Shown: positions 25,464 through 32,925 of the stretch, piece by piece
Layout of the letters: each line of letters begins with the position of its first letter
Position numbering within the stretch: position 1 is the first letter of the stretch
Assembly (NCBI RefSeq): GCF_037892605.1
Contig: NZ_JBBKTU010000001.1
Coordinates: forward strand, 868,001-932,000
DNA from: Lacibacter sp. H407
Lineage (GTDB): Bacteria; Bacteroidota; Bacteroidia; Chitinophagales; Chitinophagaceae
Length of the DNA stretch: 64,000 nucleotides
Direction of reading: 5' to 3'
Position numbers and translations under genes: made by a program
The notes under the pieces: generated by a model
Database searches by the model: none
The model's input: only the letters and a program-made list of their open reading frames with translations
Told to the model about the DNA's origin: nothing

Positions 25464-25946
25464 TTGAAGACCCTTACACAAAGTATTTTTCTCAGTTGTT
25501 TACTGGCAGTGATCTTGCTTGCCGGTTGCAGCACCATGGATACATTTGAAAAAAATGCGGAGATCCCGAAACACGAATGGAGCTACAGCCTGCAACCCGA
25601 GATCAATTTTACAATTACCGATACCGTTACGCCCTACAATGTATTTGTAACGTTGCGACATACCGATGCGTATGCATATAAAAATATCTGGCTCTATATT
25701 TCTACCCGCCAACCCGGCGACAGTACGTTTCAGAAAGAACGCTTTGAACTAACCCTTCAAAATCAAAACGGCGAATGGATCGGTACCGGGATGAGCGATA
25801 TCTGGGAAGTGCGTTATCCATTGTTCAACGATCTCCGTTTTACAAAACAGGGCAACTATACCATCCGGCTGCAGCAAACAATGCGTGATAATCCGTTGTT
25901 ACATGTAATGAATGCCGGTGTGCGTATTGAAAAAGCAAAACAGTAA
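25464..25946 (+). CDS. gldH: Gliding motility lipoprotein GldH
   Basis: A ~160-residue lipoprotein of the Bacteroidota gliding/type IX secretion gene set. Lipobox LLAGC ends a ~21-residue signal. The mature part shows GldH features: SYSLQPEINFTITDT, NVFVTLRHTDAYAYKNIWLY and RYPLFNDLRFTKQGNYTI, followed by the family-typical end NPLLHVMNAGVRIEKA. The frame is open from 25353, but the strong promoter at 25400-25432 lies inside that extension, so the start is one of two TTG codons, 25464 (chosen) or 25446. Its last base overlaps the histidine kinase ATG (TAATG), so the two are translationally coupled. Confidence 0.85.
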   Translation: MKTLTQSIFLSCLLAVILLAGCSTMDTFEKNAEIPKHEWSYSLQPEINFTITDTVTPYNVFVTLRHTDAYAYKNIWLYISTRQPGDSTFQKERFELTLQNQNGEWIGTGMSDIWEVRYPLFNDLRFTKQGNYTIRLQQTMRDNPLLHVMNAGVRIEKAKQ

Positions 25947-26917
25947 TGGCTTATACCAACAAAGTATATAGTTTCCGCAATTTCTCCTTCTGGTTCTGGA
26001 TCCTTCTCATTTATGTAGTGGCTGCCTTGGTGTGGTGGTTTATCTCTTTGGAACGACAAAGCGCTGATATGACTGCTTTGAAACTGGCCCAATTGAAATT
26101 GGACGATCCGCAGTACGATCTGCTACGCAATGAAGCACTGCAATTCCAGAAAAGACAATCAGCAAAATTTATAGGTGAAGGTGTTGCTTTTCTTGCATTG
26201 ATCCTCGCAGGTGCCGTGTTTGTGTATCGCTCCATCCGTAAACAAATTGAAGTATCGGCCCTGCAGCAGAATTTTATGATGGCCATTACGCATGAACTAA
26301 AAACCCCCATCGCCACTACACGTCTCAGCATTGAAACGGTATTACGTCGTAAACTGGATGAAGTACAACAACAGAAACTATTGTTGAGTGCTTTGAGCGA
26401 AACCAACCGGTTAAATATTCTCACCAATAATATTCTCCTTGCTTCACAAATGGAAGAAAAGAATTTTCAACGGGAGCATGAAGAAGTAAATCTGGCCGAT
26501 GTGGTGGAAACCGTAGTGAGCGATTATAAGAACCGCTATCCGGGCCGGCGTATTGAAGCCAGTGCCGATAAAGATCTGTACATTGAAGGCGATGAATTGC
26601 TGATCCAGATCGCTCTGAGCAATCTCATTGATAATGCGTTGAAGTATGCTCCCAAGGAAAGCCCGGTGTATATTGATCTGATGGATGATAACGATACAAC
26701 ACAGATCAAAGTAAGTGACGAGGGAATGGGCGTGCCCGACGAAGAGAAACAGAAGATATTTGAAAAATTCTACCGCAGCGGTAACGAAAACACACGCAAA
26801 GCAAAAGGTACCGGGCTTGGCTTGTACCTTACCCGCAAGATCATTACCGATCACAATGGTGACATATTTGTGATGAACAATACCCCACGTGGAAGTATTT
26901 TTGTAATTCAGTTTTAA
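25946..26917 (+). CDS. Sensor histidine kinase
   Basis: A 323-residue membrane histidine kinase. There are two hydrophobic helices (~15-34 and ~77-94) enclosing a short extracytoplasmic loop of about 40 residues, too small for a classical sensor domain. The HisKA helix has HELKTPIATTRL (phospho-acceptor His116). The ATPase domain has NLIDNALKYA (N box), DEGMGVP (G1), FEKFYRSGNE (F box) and GTGLGLYL (G2). It overlaps gldH by one base and is followed after 11 bases by its response regulator. The short loop suggests it senses the membrane or a partner protein, possibly GldH; that is inference. Confidence 0.93.
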   Translation: MAYTNKVYSFRNFSFWFWILLIYVVAALVWWFISLERQSADMTALKLAQLKLDDPQYDLLRNEALQFQKRQSAKFIGEGVAFLALILAGAVFVYRSIRKQIEVSALQQNFMMAITHELKTPIATTRLSIETVLRRKLDEVQQQKLLLSALSETNRLNILTNNILLASQMEEKNFQREHEEVNLADVVETVVSDYKNRYPGRRIEASADKDLYIEGDELLIQIALSNLIDNALKYAPKESPVYIDLMDDNDTTQIKVSDEGMGVPDEEKQKIFEKFYRSGNENTRKAKGTGLGLYLTRKIITDHNGDIFVMNNTPRGSIFVIQF

Positions 26918-26928
26918 ACACTACACAT

Positions 26929-27645
26929 ATGTCGGCCACAAACAAAGCATCAATTTTAATCGTGGAAGATGAAGAGCATTTACTCGATGCTTTGAAATTA
27001 AATCTTGAACTGGAAGGTTATGAAGTAACGACGGCCGGTGATGGTGTGGCTGCTCTTAAAGCTGTGGAGAATGAATATTTCGATCTCATTATTATGGATG
27101 TGATGATGCCCGAGATGGATGGTATCAGTGCAACCGAAAGTATCCGCATACGTAAGAACGATGTGCCCATTTTGATGTTGAGTGCCAAGAATACCTCACA
27201 CGACCGGGTGCTGGGTTTAAAGAAAGGTGCCGATGATTACCTCACCAAACCTTTTAATCTCGAAGAGTTGTTGTTGCGTGTTGAAAAGCTGATCGAGAAA
27301 AACAAAAAGATACAGGATAAAGATACCATTGGCGAAAGCTACGGCTTCGGCAATAACCATATTGATTTTAAAGCGCAAGAGGCCGTCAACTTTAAAGGCG
27401 AAACAATTCAGCTGAGCAAAAAAGAAAACATGCTCCTGCAACTGCTCATTGAAAACAAGAACGAAGTGGTGACCCGTGAAAAAATTCTGCAGGTTGTTTG
27501 GGGTTACAACGTTTATCCTACAACACGTACCATCGACAATTTCATCCTCAACTTCCGTAAGTATTTTGAAGAAGACAGCCGTAACCCGGTTTATTTCCAT
27601 TCGGCAAGAGGCGTTGGGTATCGGTTTGTGGAGGGGGAAAATTAA
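26929..27645 (+). CDS. OmpR-family response regulator
   Basis: A 238-residue regulator. The receiver domain (~8-122) has acidic pair EDE (~13-15), phospho-acceptor Asp57 in IIMDVMMPEMDG, and the KPF lysine in DDYLTKPFNLEEL (~107). The winged-helix output domain (~140-236) ends with RTIDNFILNFRKYFE and SARGVGYRF, the recognition-helix and wing signature of OmpR/PhoB proteins. It is encoded 11 bases after the histidine kinase and is evidently its partner. The targets cannot be read from sequence. Confidence 0.95.
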   Translation: MSATNKASILIVEDEEHLLDALKLNLELEGYEVTTAGDGVAALKAVENEYFDLIIMDVMMPEMDGISATESIRIRKNDVPILMLSAKNTSHDRVLGLKKGADDYLTKPFNLEELLLRVEKLIEKNKKIQDKDTIGESYGFGNNHIDFKAQEAVNFKGETIQLSKKENMLLQLLIENKNEVVTREKILQVVWGYNVYPTTRTIDNFILNFRKYFEEDSRNPVYFHSARGVGYRFVEGEN

Positions 27646-27752
27646 ATTCGCTCTTGTATAAATAAGCATTGGCTATCAGAAAGAATTTTACAAGGAGGTG
27701 CATATATTTAAGAGTTACCTGCCATTTTCGACGACCACCATTACAAACTGAA

Positions 27753-28358
27753 ATGAAATTTAATTTATTCAACAGACATAAAACAAACGACAAGACAAAT
27801 TCTATTGAAGTTGTCACTGATAGTTCGGACTATTCAACGAATGACAATGATTATAGATTAGTTTTCAACGAAACGATAAGTGCTGACATAGATTGCCAAG
27901 TAATTTCTTTTGGCGACTTGACAAAATCAAAGTTGTTGGACAGGTTGACAATTTATAAAACAGAAAATCCATTAGCTATACTTGACCTTCGATATTCCTA
28001 CTCTTGTTCTTACAAAAAAGAAGCAATAAAATTTTACAGATTTGTTGCGGTTGGACTAAGTGGCTTTTTATATTTGTATGACTTATCAACAAAAAGTGTT
28101 GTACTTTTTATAGACTTCAATGGTTACTTTGACGGATTTACGATTTCAGACGAGCATTTATTAGTTGCTTATAATTCAGGCATTTATTGTTTGACAAAGT
28201 ACGGACAAATAAAATGGCATAACAACAACATTGGACTTGATGGAATAATTATCAATAAAGTTGAGAATGGAAAAATATATGGAAGTGAACAAATAGACCC
28301 ACCAGATGGTTGGACAGACTTTATTCTTGATATTGACACAGGTAACAGCACGAAGTAA
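27753..28358 (+). CDS. Hypothetical protein, accessory
   Basis: A 201-residue AT-rich gene of unknown family. The middle and C-terminal parts have repeated beta-hairpin-like phrases (FLYLYDLSTKSVVLFIDF, LLVAYNSGIYCLTKYGQIKW, DPPDGWTDFILDIDTG) reminiscent of beta-propeller blades or of immunity-type proteins. It has no signal peptide. The frame extends 28 codons upstream to a non-standard start; the ATG before KFNLFNRH is preferred. Composition (about one-third GC by eye) differs from the response regulator next door and suggests acquisition. No partner toxin is visible. Confidence 0.55.
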   Translation: MKFNLFNRHKTNDKTNSIEVVTDSSDYSTNDNDYRLVFNETISADIDCQVISFGDLTKSKLLDRLTIYKTENPLAILDLRYSYSCSYKKEAIKFYRFVAVGLSGFLYLYDLSTKSVVLFIDFNGYFDGFTISDEHLLVAYNSGIYCLTKYGQIKWHNNNIGLDGIIINKVENGKIYGSEQIDPPDGWTDFILDIDTGNSTK

Positions 28359-28576
28359 AACGGCAGGCAACATTGGGTTTTATGCAAGTTGGGCTTGACT
28401 TTGTAACATCAGCTCATTGCAAATCTCAGCTTCAGTTCCAGCCGACGAATTACTATCAGCTTTTGTACTTAACTTCATCAACATATTTTCAATCAGCAGC
28501 GGTTGTGGGCAGACGGAATACTAATTCCCAACCTGTAAAAGCCCTGATCGGTAGGAGTAAATAAACAGTCTTTCCT

Positions 28577-29131
28577 ATGCAAAAAGATCACTTGAAATTT
28601 CTCGTCACTATTGCTATTTCTACACTTATTCATTCTTCGTTATCTGCGCAATTAAGAATTGGAGTTGACAAGCCAGATCCGATTGACACAGTCAATTTGA
28701 GTGTGACAAAAAATGTCACTTCTTTTCTGGAACAGCAAAAAGTACACAAGGCAATCGCTTACTTTACGTTCATATCAGAGACTGACCGTAAAGCTAAAAC
28801 CAAGCAGCTTGAAAAGCTTTCAAAGGATATAAAGAAAATAAAAGTGAAAACAAAAGTTCTATTTCAGACCTCTTACAAAAATTATAAAGACAGTTTCAAT
28901 ATTGACCAAGTAATTTATTACAACGAAGACGGACGCTTTTATCTTTTTGAGCTATTCTTTTTGAAAGGCGACGTTTCCTCAAAGATTGTGGATATTTTTA
29001 TTAAAGACCCAACCGCTTTAGAGAAAAAACGAAAAGAAATAAATCAGTTTAGAAAGAAGAACCCAAATATTCCGCAACCGCCCCAAAACCTGCCACCGGG
29101 AGTTTACATTAAAGAAAGAAACTCAGAGTAA
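28577..29131 (+). CDS. Secreted hypothetical protein
   Basis: A 184-residue protein with a signal peptide (~1-24, ending LSAQ). The mature part is Lys-rich and largely helical (~45-100), followed by a beta segment (VIYYNEDGRFYLFELFFLKG) and a Pro-rich C-terminus. No family recognised. The gene is AT-rich like its neighbours and is preceded by a ~218-base spacer with no clear feature. It belongs to a run of small unrelated genes separated by repeat-bearing spacers. Confidence 0.55.
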   Translation: MQKDHLKFLVTIAISTLIHSSLSAQLRIGVDKPDPIDTVNLSVTKNVTSFLEQQKVHKAIAYFTFISETDRKAKTKQLEKLSKDIKKIKVKTKVLFQTSYKNYKDSFNIDQVIYYNEDGRFYLFELFFLKGDVSSKIVDIFIKDPTALEKKRKEINQFRKKNPNIPQPPQNLPPGVYIKERNSE

Positions 29132-29177
29132 TGCTGCTAACAGCGGTTTTTTCGCCGTTTTTGTACCTGTTGGTATT

Positions 29178-29305
29178 TCATAGAAAAACACGCCGAGGTT
29201 GTGTCTCCCGACCAACCGCATAAGTTTTCACAAATCAAACCCGGCTATATGCATGTGTCTTTGGTGATAACACCCAACGACGGCGGGCTTCATACATTTC
29301 ATTAA
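29178..29305. repeat. Long spacer repeat, copy A, with two inverted REP-like hairpins
   Basis: About 130 bases alignable, roughly 80% by eye, with 30324-30450. The left hairpin element (29190-29218) begins ACGCCGAGGTTG and ends CCAACCG; the right one (29257-29288) is GTCTTTGGTG-ATAA-CACCCAACGAC followed by GGCGGGC, in inverted orientation. The arms relate to the REPs flanking the transposase at 41.4-42.0 kb. Confidence 0.7.
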
Positions 29306-29348
29306 CTTCAAACCAGTTTTGAGCAACTGAACACAAGAAAAGTAAAGA

Positions 29349-29852
29349 GTGAAAACTGAATTACATACAGACAAAGTAAAATTAAGAGCTCCTGAAAAAT
29401 CAGATGCTGCAAAGCTTTATTACTTACGCACCCATCCCATTGTAAACAAGTTTATTGAAAGAGACTTACCCAAAAATTTATCAGATGTCGAAAAATTTAT
29501 AGAGCTAAGAAATGCTGACCCAAACCCGTTTTATTTTATCATTGAAAGTCTCCCAACTAATGAAGTTGCAGGCACTATCTGCCTATGGAATATCAATAAA
29601 GAAAAAAAATATGCGGAAGTTGGCTATGAACTTTTACCCGAGTTTCAAGGCAAAGGCATCATGACAAGTGCTCTGCATGAAATCATAAACGTTGCTTTTA
29701 CAGAATTAAATATAGAAACCGTAGAGGCCTTTACTCATTCAGAAAATCTTTCTTCAAGAAAGTTATTAGAGAAATTTTGTTTTAAACTCATGCCGGGCAA
29801 AACAGATCCTGATAATTCAAATAACATTATTTATTGTTTAAAAAAAGCCTAA
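29349..29852 (+). CDS. GNAT family N-acetyltransferase (RimJ/RimL-like)
   Basis: A 167-residue acetyl-CoA-dependent acetyltransferase, GTG start. Seen: the RimJ/L-type opening TDKVKLRAPEKSDAAKLY, the strand EVAGTICLWNIN (~74), the acetyl-CoA loop ELLPEFQGKGIMTSAL (~97-112) and SENLSSRKLLEKFCF (~135-149). The family acetylates protein N-termini or small molecules; the substrate is unknown. It lies in the accessory run, directly after repeat copy A, with the DUF1801 gene 12 bases downstream. Confidence 0.85.
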   Translation: MKTELHTDKVKLRAPEKSDAAKLYYLRTHPIVNKFIERDLPKNLSDVEKFIELRNADPNPFYFIIESLPTNEVAGTICLWNINKEKKYAEVGYELLPEFQGKGIMTSALHEIINVAFTELNIETVEAFTHSENLSSRKLLEKFCFKLMPGKTDPDNSNNIIYCLKKA

Positions 29853-29864
29853 CAAACTCATCCC

Positions 29865-30287
29865 ATGGCAAAATACCAGGTAAAAACAAAAGAAACAACA
29901 AGCGATGTTTTTAAGTTTATTGCTGCTGTTCCCGATCAGCAAAAACAAAAAGATGCATTGGCACTTGTTGAGTTGATGCAGAAAGAATCAGGATTTGAGC
30001 CAAAAATGTGGGGGCCATCCATTATCGGTTTTGGCAGCTATCATTATGTTTATGAAAGCGGTCATGAAGGAGATGCACCCTTAATTGGTTTTTCGCCACG
30101 CAAGGCTGAGTTCTCACTCTATCTTTCCTCCGGGTTTGATCAACGGGAAGAATTGTTGCAACAATTCGGAAAACATAAAGTAGCAAAGGCCTGTATCTAT
30201 TTTAAACGACTTGAAGATGTTGATACAAGTATTTTAAAAAAGATGATCAAAAATTCTCTTAAGTATATGAAAGAAAAGTATCCTTGA
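29865..30287 (+). CDS. DUF1801 domain protein
   Basis: A 140-residue protein of the DUF1801/YdhG-like family. Recognisable parts are DVFKFIAAVPDQQKQKDAL (~15-33), PKMWGPSIIGFGSYHYVYESG (~47-67; Trp/Gly/Phe-Gly pattern), and the end with CIYFKRLEDVDTSILKKMI. The family has a beta-sheet core with unknown ligand; members occur as stand-alone stress- or metal-related proteins. It is encoded 12 bases after the acetyltransferase and is probably co-transcribed. Function unknown. Confidence 0.8.
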   Translation: MAKYQVKTKETTSDVFKFIAAVPDQQKQKDALALVELMQKESGFEPKMWGPSIIGFGSYHYVYESGHEGDAPLIGFSPRKAEFSLYLSSGFDQREELLQQFGKHKVAKACIYFKRLEDVDTSILKKMIKNSLKYMKEKYP

Positions 30288-30323
30288 ACATTCAGCTTTC
30301 CGTAGCATGATGTGTTGGAATAT

Positions 30324-30450
30324 TTTCGAGAAAATACGCCAAGATTGCGTCTCCTGACCAACCGTATCAATTATAACAAATCAAAGCCATCTATATACAT
30401 GTGTCGTTGGTGATAACACACAACGACAGCGGGCTATTTACATTTCCTAT
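30324..30450. repeat. Long spacer repeat, copy B
   Basis: Second copy of the 29178-29305 element, same orientation. The left hairpin element (30336-30364) is decayed. The right one (30403-30434) is well preserved: TGTCGTTG-GTG-ATAA-CAC-A-CAACGACA. A decayed third copy may lie at ~32440-32500. Confidence 0.7.
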
Positions 30451-30501
30451 CTTTAGAATCACTATGAACACAAGCAATAATAAAAATATTTAATCGTATT
30501 G

Positions 30502-31236
30502 ATGAGCTCTCAACTACAGAATGCAATTGAAAAGCTTTACGAGGTTTTTGCCAAATATCCCGGCAACTCTGCCATGCAAGGAAGTTCAAATTACGATAAC
30601 CTCGAAATGTGGAACCGGGAACTGCTGTCTAATCAATTGAAAGAACTCTCTGCATCTGACCTGTCACGTTTTGCAGGGAAAGCAATGACAACCTGGGGAG
30701 ATGTTAACGATTATAAGCACTTCTTACCAAGGATACTTGAGTTAACTGCAGAATTTAATACACCGTACGAAATCTGGATAGTTTTTGATAAACTCGAATA
30801 CGGACACTGGAACAGCTGGAATGAATCAGAAATAAAAGCAATTCATCAATACATGCTCCAGTTGTGGGCCTGTTTAATAAAAGAAGACCCTGACAAAACA
30901 GACTTCTTTTTTATGGACTATTTTTCCTCCATTGCTCATTTCTATCCAAGCTTCAGCGATCTTTTAGAGGAGTGGCAAAACAATAACGATAAAAACGCTA
31001 CGCTACACCTGGCAAAATTCATTTTTAATGAAAGAGCAAATATTTTTGATAAAGGTGTAATTCCCGGCTTTCATAATAAAAGTGATCATATTCTTGAACT
31101 TAGAAGCTGGCTATTATCAGATAAAACAATAACAAGACTTGAAGAAGCTTTTTATAAATATGAAAAGGAAAGCTTTGCAGAAACACTATCGTGGGCAGAG
31201 AAGATATTGAATGACGAGAAAAAAAATTCTATGTAA
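30502..31236 (+). CDS. Hypothetical protein (TTWGDVNDYKHFLPRIL family)
   Basis: A 244-residue soluble, mostly helical, acidic protein. The motif MTTWGDVNDYKHFLPRILEL (~67-86) is one I recall from a family of uncharacterised, patchily distributed proteins often found near polymorphic-toxin immunity genes. No catalytic motif is seen. The ATG is chosen over a TTG one codon upstream. It stands alone behind repeat copy B, in the same way the acetyltransferase stands behind copy A. An immunity-type role is a guess. Confidence 0.6.
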   Translation: MSSQLQNAIEKLYEVFAKYPGNSAMQGSSNYDNLEMWNRELLSNQLKELSASDLSRFAGKAMTTWGDVNDYKHFLPRILELTAEFNTPYEIWIVFDKLEYGHWNSWNESEIKAIHQYMLQLWACLIKEDPDKTDFFFMDYFSSIAHFYPSFSDLLEEWQNNNDKNATLHLAKFIFNERANIFDKGVIPGFHNKSDHILELRSWLLSDKTITRLEEAFYKYEKESFAETLSWAEKILNDEKKNSM

Positions 31237-31257
31237 GCACAAGCGAGACGCTTGCGC
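31237..31257. repeat. Hairpin element CAAGC-GAGAC-GCTTG
   Basis: A stem-loop right after the preceding stop. A related but decayed copy, CAAAC-GAGAC-ACTTG, lies at 32851-32865, also just after a gene end. Both are followed by GCG and a CTATCTT/TATC-like stretch. Confidence 0.55.
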
Positions 31258-31323
31258 TATCGAAACCGGAACCCACAGAAATCCCTACCCACATTTTTCC
31301 TATCTTCCAATAAACTTGCCGGC

Positions 31324-32400
31324 ATGAACAAGGTTTTCATTTTCCTTTTCACTATTCTTCTTTACAGTTGTACTGAACAAACAAAAGAACCAACAACCAA
31401 CAGTTGGGCCATGCTCAACTTTGTAAAAGTGGATAGCCTCAACCCTATACTGCAGCCCGATTCAACACAACAATTCAATTGCCCCGTGAGCAAACAAACC
31501 GTCAACTGGGAAGAACGGAATGTGCTCAATCCATCAGCTGTTGTAAGAGATGGAAAAGTGTATCTGCTCTATCGTGCACAGGACAGGCATATGACTTCAC
31601 GTCTTGGTCTTGCTGTAAGTGATGATGGTTTGCATTTCACAAAACTGCCGCAGCCGGTTTTCTTTCCCGATAACGACAGCATGAAGATCTATGAATGGAA
31701 AGGTGGTGTGGAAGATCCACGGGTGGTGGAAAGCGAAGACGGCACCTACATACTTACTTACACTTCGTACGACGGTAAAACAGCCAGGCTTTGTTTGGCT
31801 ACATCAAAAGATCTGCGCAGCTGGACCAAACATGGTTTGGTATTGAATAATGAGAAGTACAAAGATGTGTGGTCGAAATCGGGAGCTATTGTTGCCAAGC
31901 AAAACGGAGAGAAGATCGTAGCTACAAAGATCAATGGAAAGTACTGGATGTATTTCGGCGATACAGATTTGTTCATGGCATCGTCTGATGATTTGATTCA
32001 CTGGACCGTTGCAGAAAATGAAGAAAGCAAAAAGATGATCACAGTGTTACATCCACGTATGGGTTATTTCGACAGCAGGTTGGTAGAACCCGGGCCGCAT
32101 CCATTGCTGCAAAACGATGGCATTCTTTTAATTTACAACGGAAGTAATGCTGCTAACTTCAGTGACAGTAGTATGCCGAAGTTTACCTACGCTGCCGGAC
32201 AAGCATTGTTTGATAAAGAGGAGCCGTGGAAGCTCATCAGCCGTACTGATTCCAATTTTATTCGTCCTGATAAAGACTACGAACGTGTGGGCGAAGTAAA
32301 CGAAGTGTGTTTTGTAGAAGGATTAGTTTATTTTAAGAACAAATGGTTTTTGTATTATGGAACGGCTGATTCGAAAATTGCGGTAGCGGTGAGAGAATGA
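31324..32400 (+). CDS. GH130-type glycoside phosphorylase/hydrolase, lipoprotein
   Basis: A 358-residue five-bladed beta-propeller enzyme; GH130 members phosphorolyse or hydrolyse beta-mannosides. It has a lipoprotein signal with LYSC (Cys ~17). Seen: NWEERNVLNPSAVVRDGKVY (blade 1), LLYRAQDR, the GH130 hallmark GGVEDPRVVESEDGTYILTYT (~120-140), HPRMGYFDSRLVEPGPHP (~240) and VCFVEGLVYFKNKWFLYYG at the end. Export as a lipoprotein favours a hydrolase over a phosphorylase, which normally works in the cytoplasm. The longer frame upstream lacks a signal and is rejected. Confidence 0.87.
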   Translation: MNKVFIFLFTILLYSCTEQTKEPTTNSWAMLNFVKVDSLNPILQPDSTQQFNCPVSKQTVNWEERNVLNPSAVVRDGKVYLLYRAQDRHMTSRLGLAVSDDGLHFTKLPQPVFFPDNDSMKIYEWKGGVEDPRVVESEDGTYILTYTSYDGKTARLCLATSKDLRSWTKHGLVLNNEKYKDVWSKSGAIVAKQNGEKIVATKINGKYWMYFGDTDLFMASSDDLIHWTVAENEESKKMITVLHPRMGYFDSRLVEPGPHPLLQNDGILLIYNGSNAANFSDSSMPKFTYAAGQALFDKEEPWKLISRTDSNFIRPDKDYERVGEVNEVCFVEGLVYFKNKWFLYYGTADSKIAVAVRE

Positions 32401-32543
32401 GTTTGCTTTGTCGTAAAATAACCGCTAAAAAAAATATTCTCGGACAGCCTCATAGCACCAAACGATGGCAGCTTATTTACATTTCTTATCTTTAAATAAA
32501 TTAAGAACACACATAAGGGCAAAGAGTCTTGCAGTTTAAATCA

Positions 32544-32837
32544 ATGAAAAACTATACTTCTACGCTTATTGCATTCATCCTATTATTCCATTCCTGTATT
32601 GGCAGTGGCTTTACAGAATATGTTCCTACCTGTTTTAGCGGCAGCAGCTTTTTAAAATGCCCATACTCTCTTACTGAAAAACATCAAGAAAATATAGAGA
32701 AAGTGTTTTCGTACTATAACATTAGCTTTAAAAAAGAAAATAACCGTATATTTTATAAAGGAAACATCGACGATGAAACACTCTGGAATTATACAACAAA
32801 AGCAAACGATACAATGTGGTTGAACTCTCATTTTTGA
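32544..32837 (+). CDS. Small lipoprotein, hypothetical
   Basis: A 97-residue protein with a lipoprotein signal ending HSC (Cys ~17). The mature part contains CFSGSSFLKCPYSL and an acidic/aromatic C-terminus; two further Cys could pair. The ATG before KNYTSTL is chosen over a TTG five codons earlier. Preceded by a decayed third copy of the spacer repeat and followed by hairpin elements. No family recognised. Confidence 0.55.
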   Translation: MKNYTSTLIAFILLFHSCIGSGFTEYVPTCFSGSSFLKCPYSLTEKHQENIEKVFSYYNISFKKENNRIFYKGNIDDETLWNYTTKANDTMWLNSHF

Positions 32838-32879
32838 GCGCAGCTTAACGCAAACGAGACACTTGCGATTTCTATCTTA

Positions 32880-32907
32880 CGGTTGGTGAGGACACCAACC
32901 TCGGCGT
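32880..32907. repeat. Solo REP related to the RAYT at 41.4-42.0 kb
   Basis: Hairpin GGTTGGTG-AGGA-CACCAACC followed by TCGGCGT. It has the same architecture and orientation as the right-hand REP of the 41.4-kb transposase, but with C-G pairs changed to T-A on both arms. Confidence 0.75.
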
Positions 32908-32925
32908 GATTTTACAAGTAGCACA

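Noticed and set aside
28359-32910. Integron-type attC cassette array
   Set aside because: The spacer repeats lack recognisable attC end boxes (GTTRRRY) and no integron integrase is present; the hairpins fit REP/BIME better.
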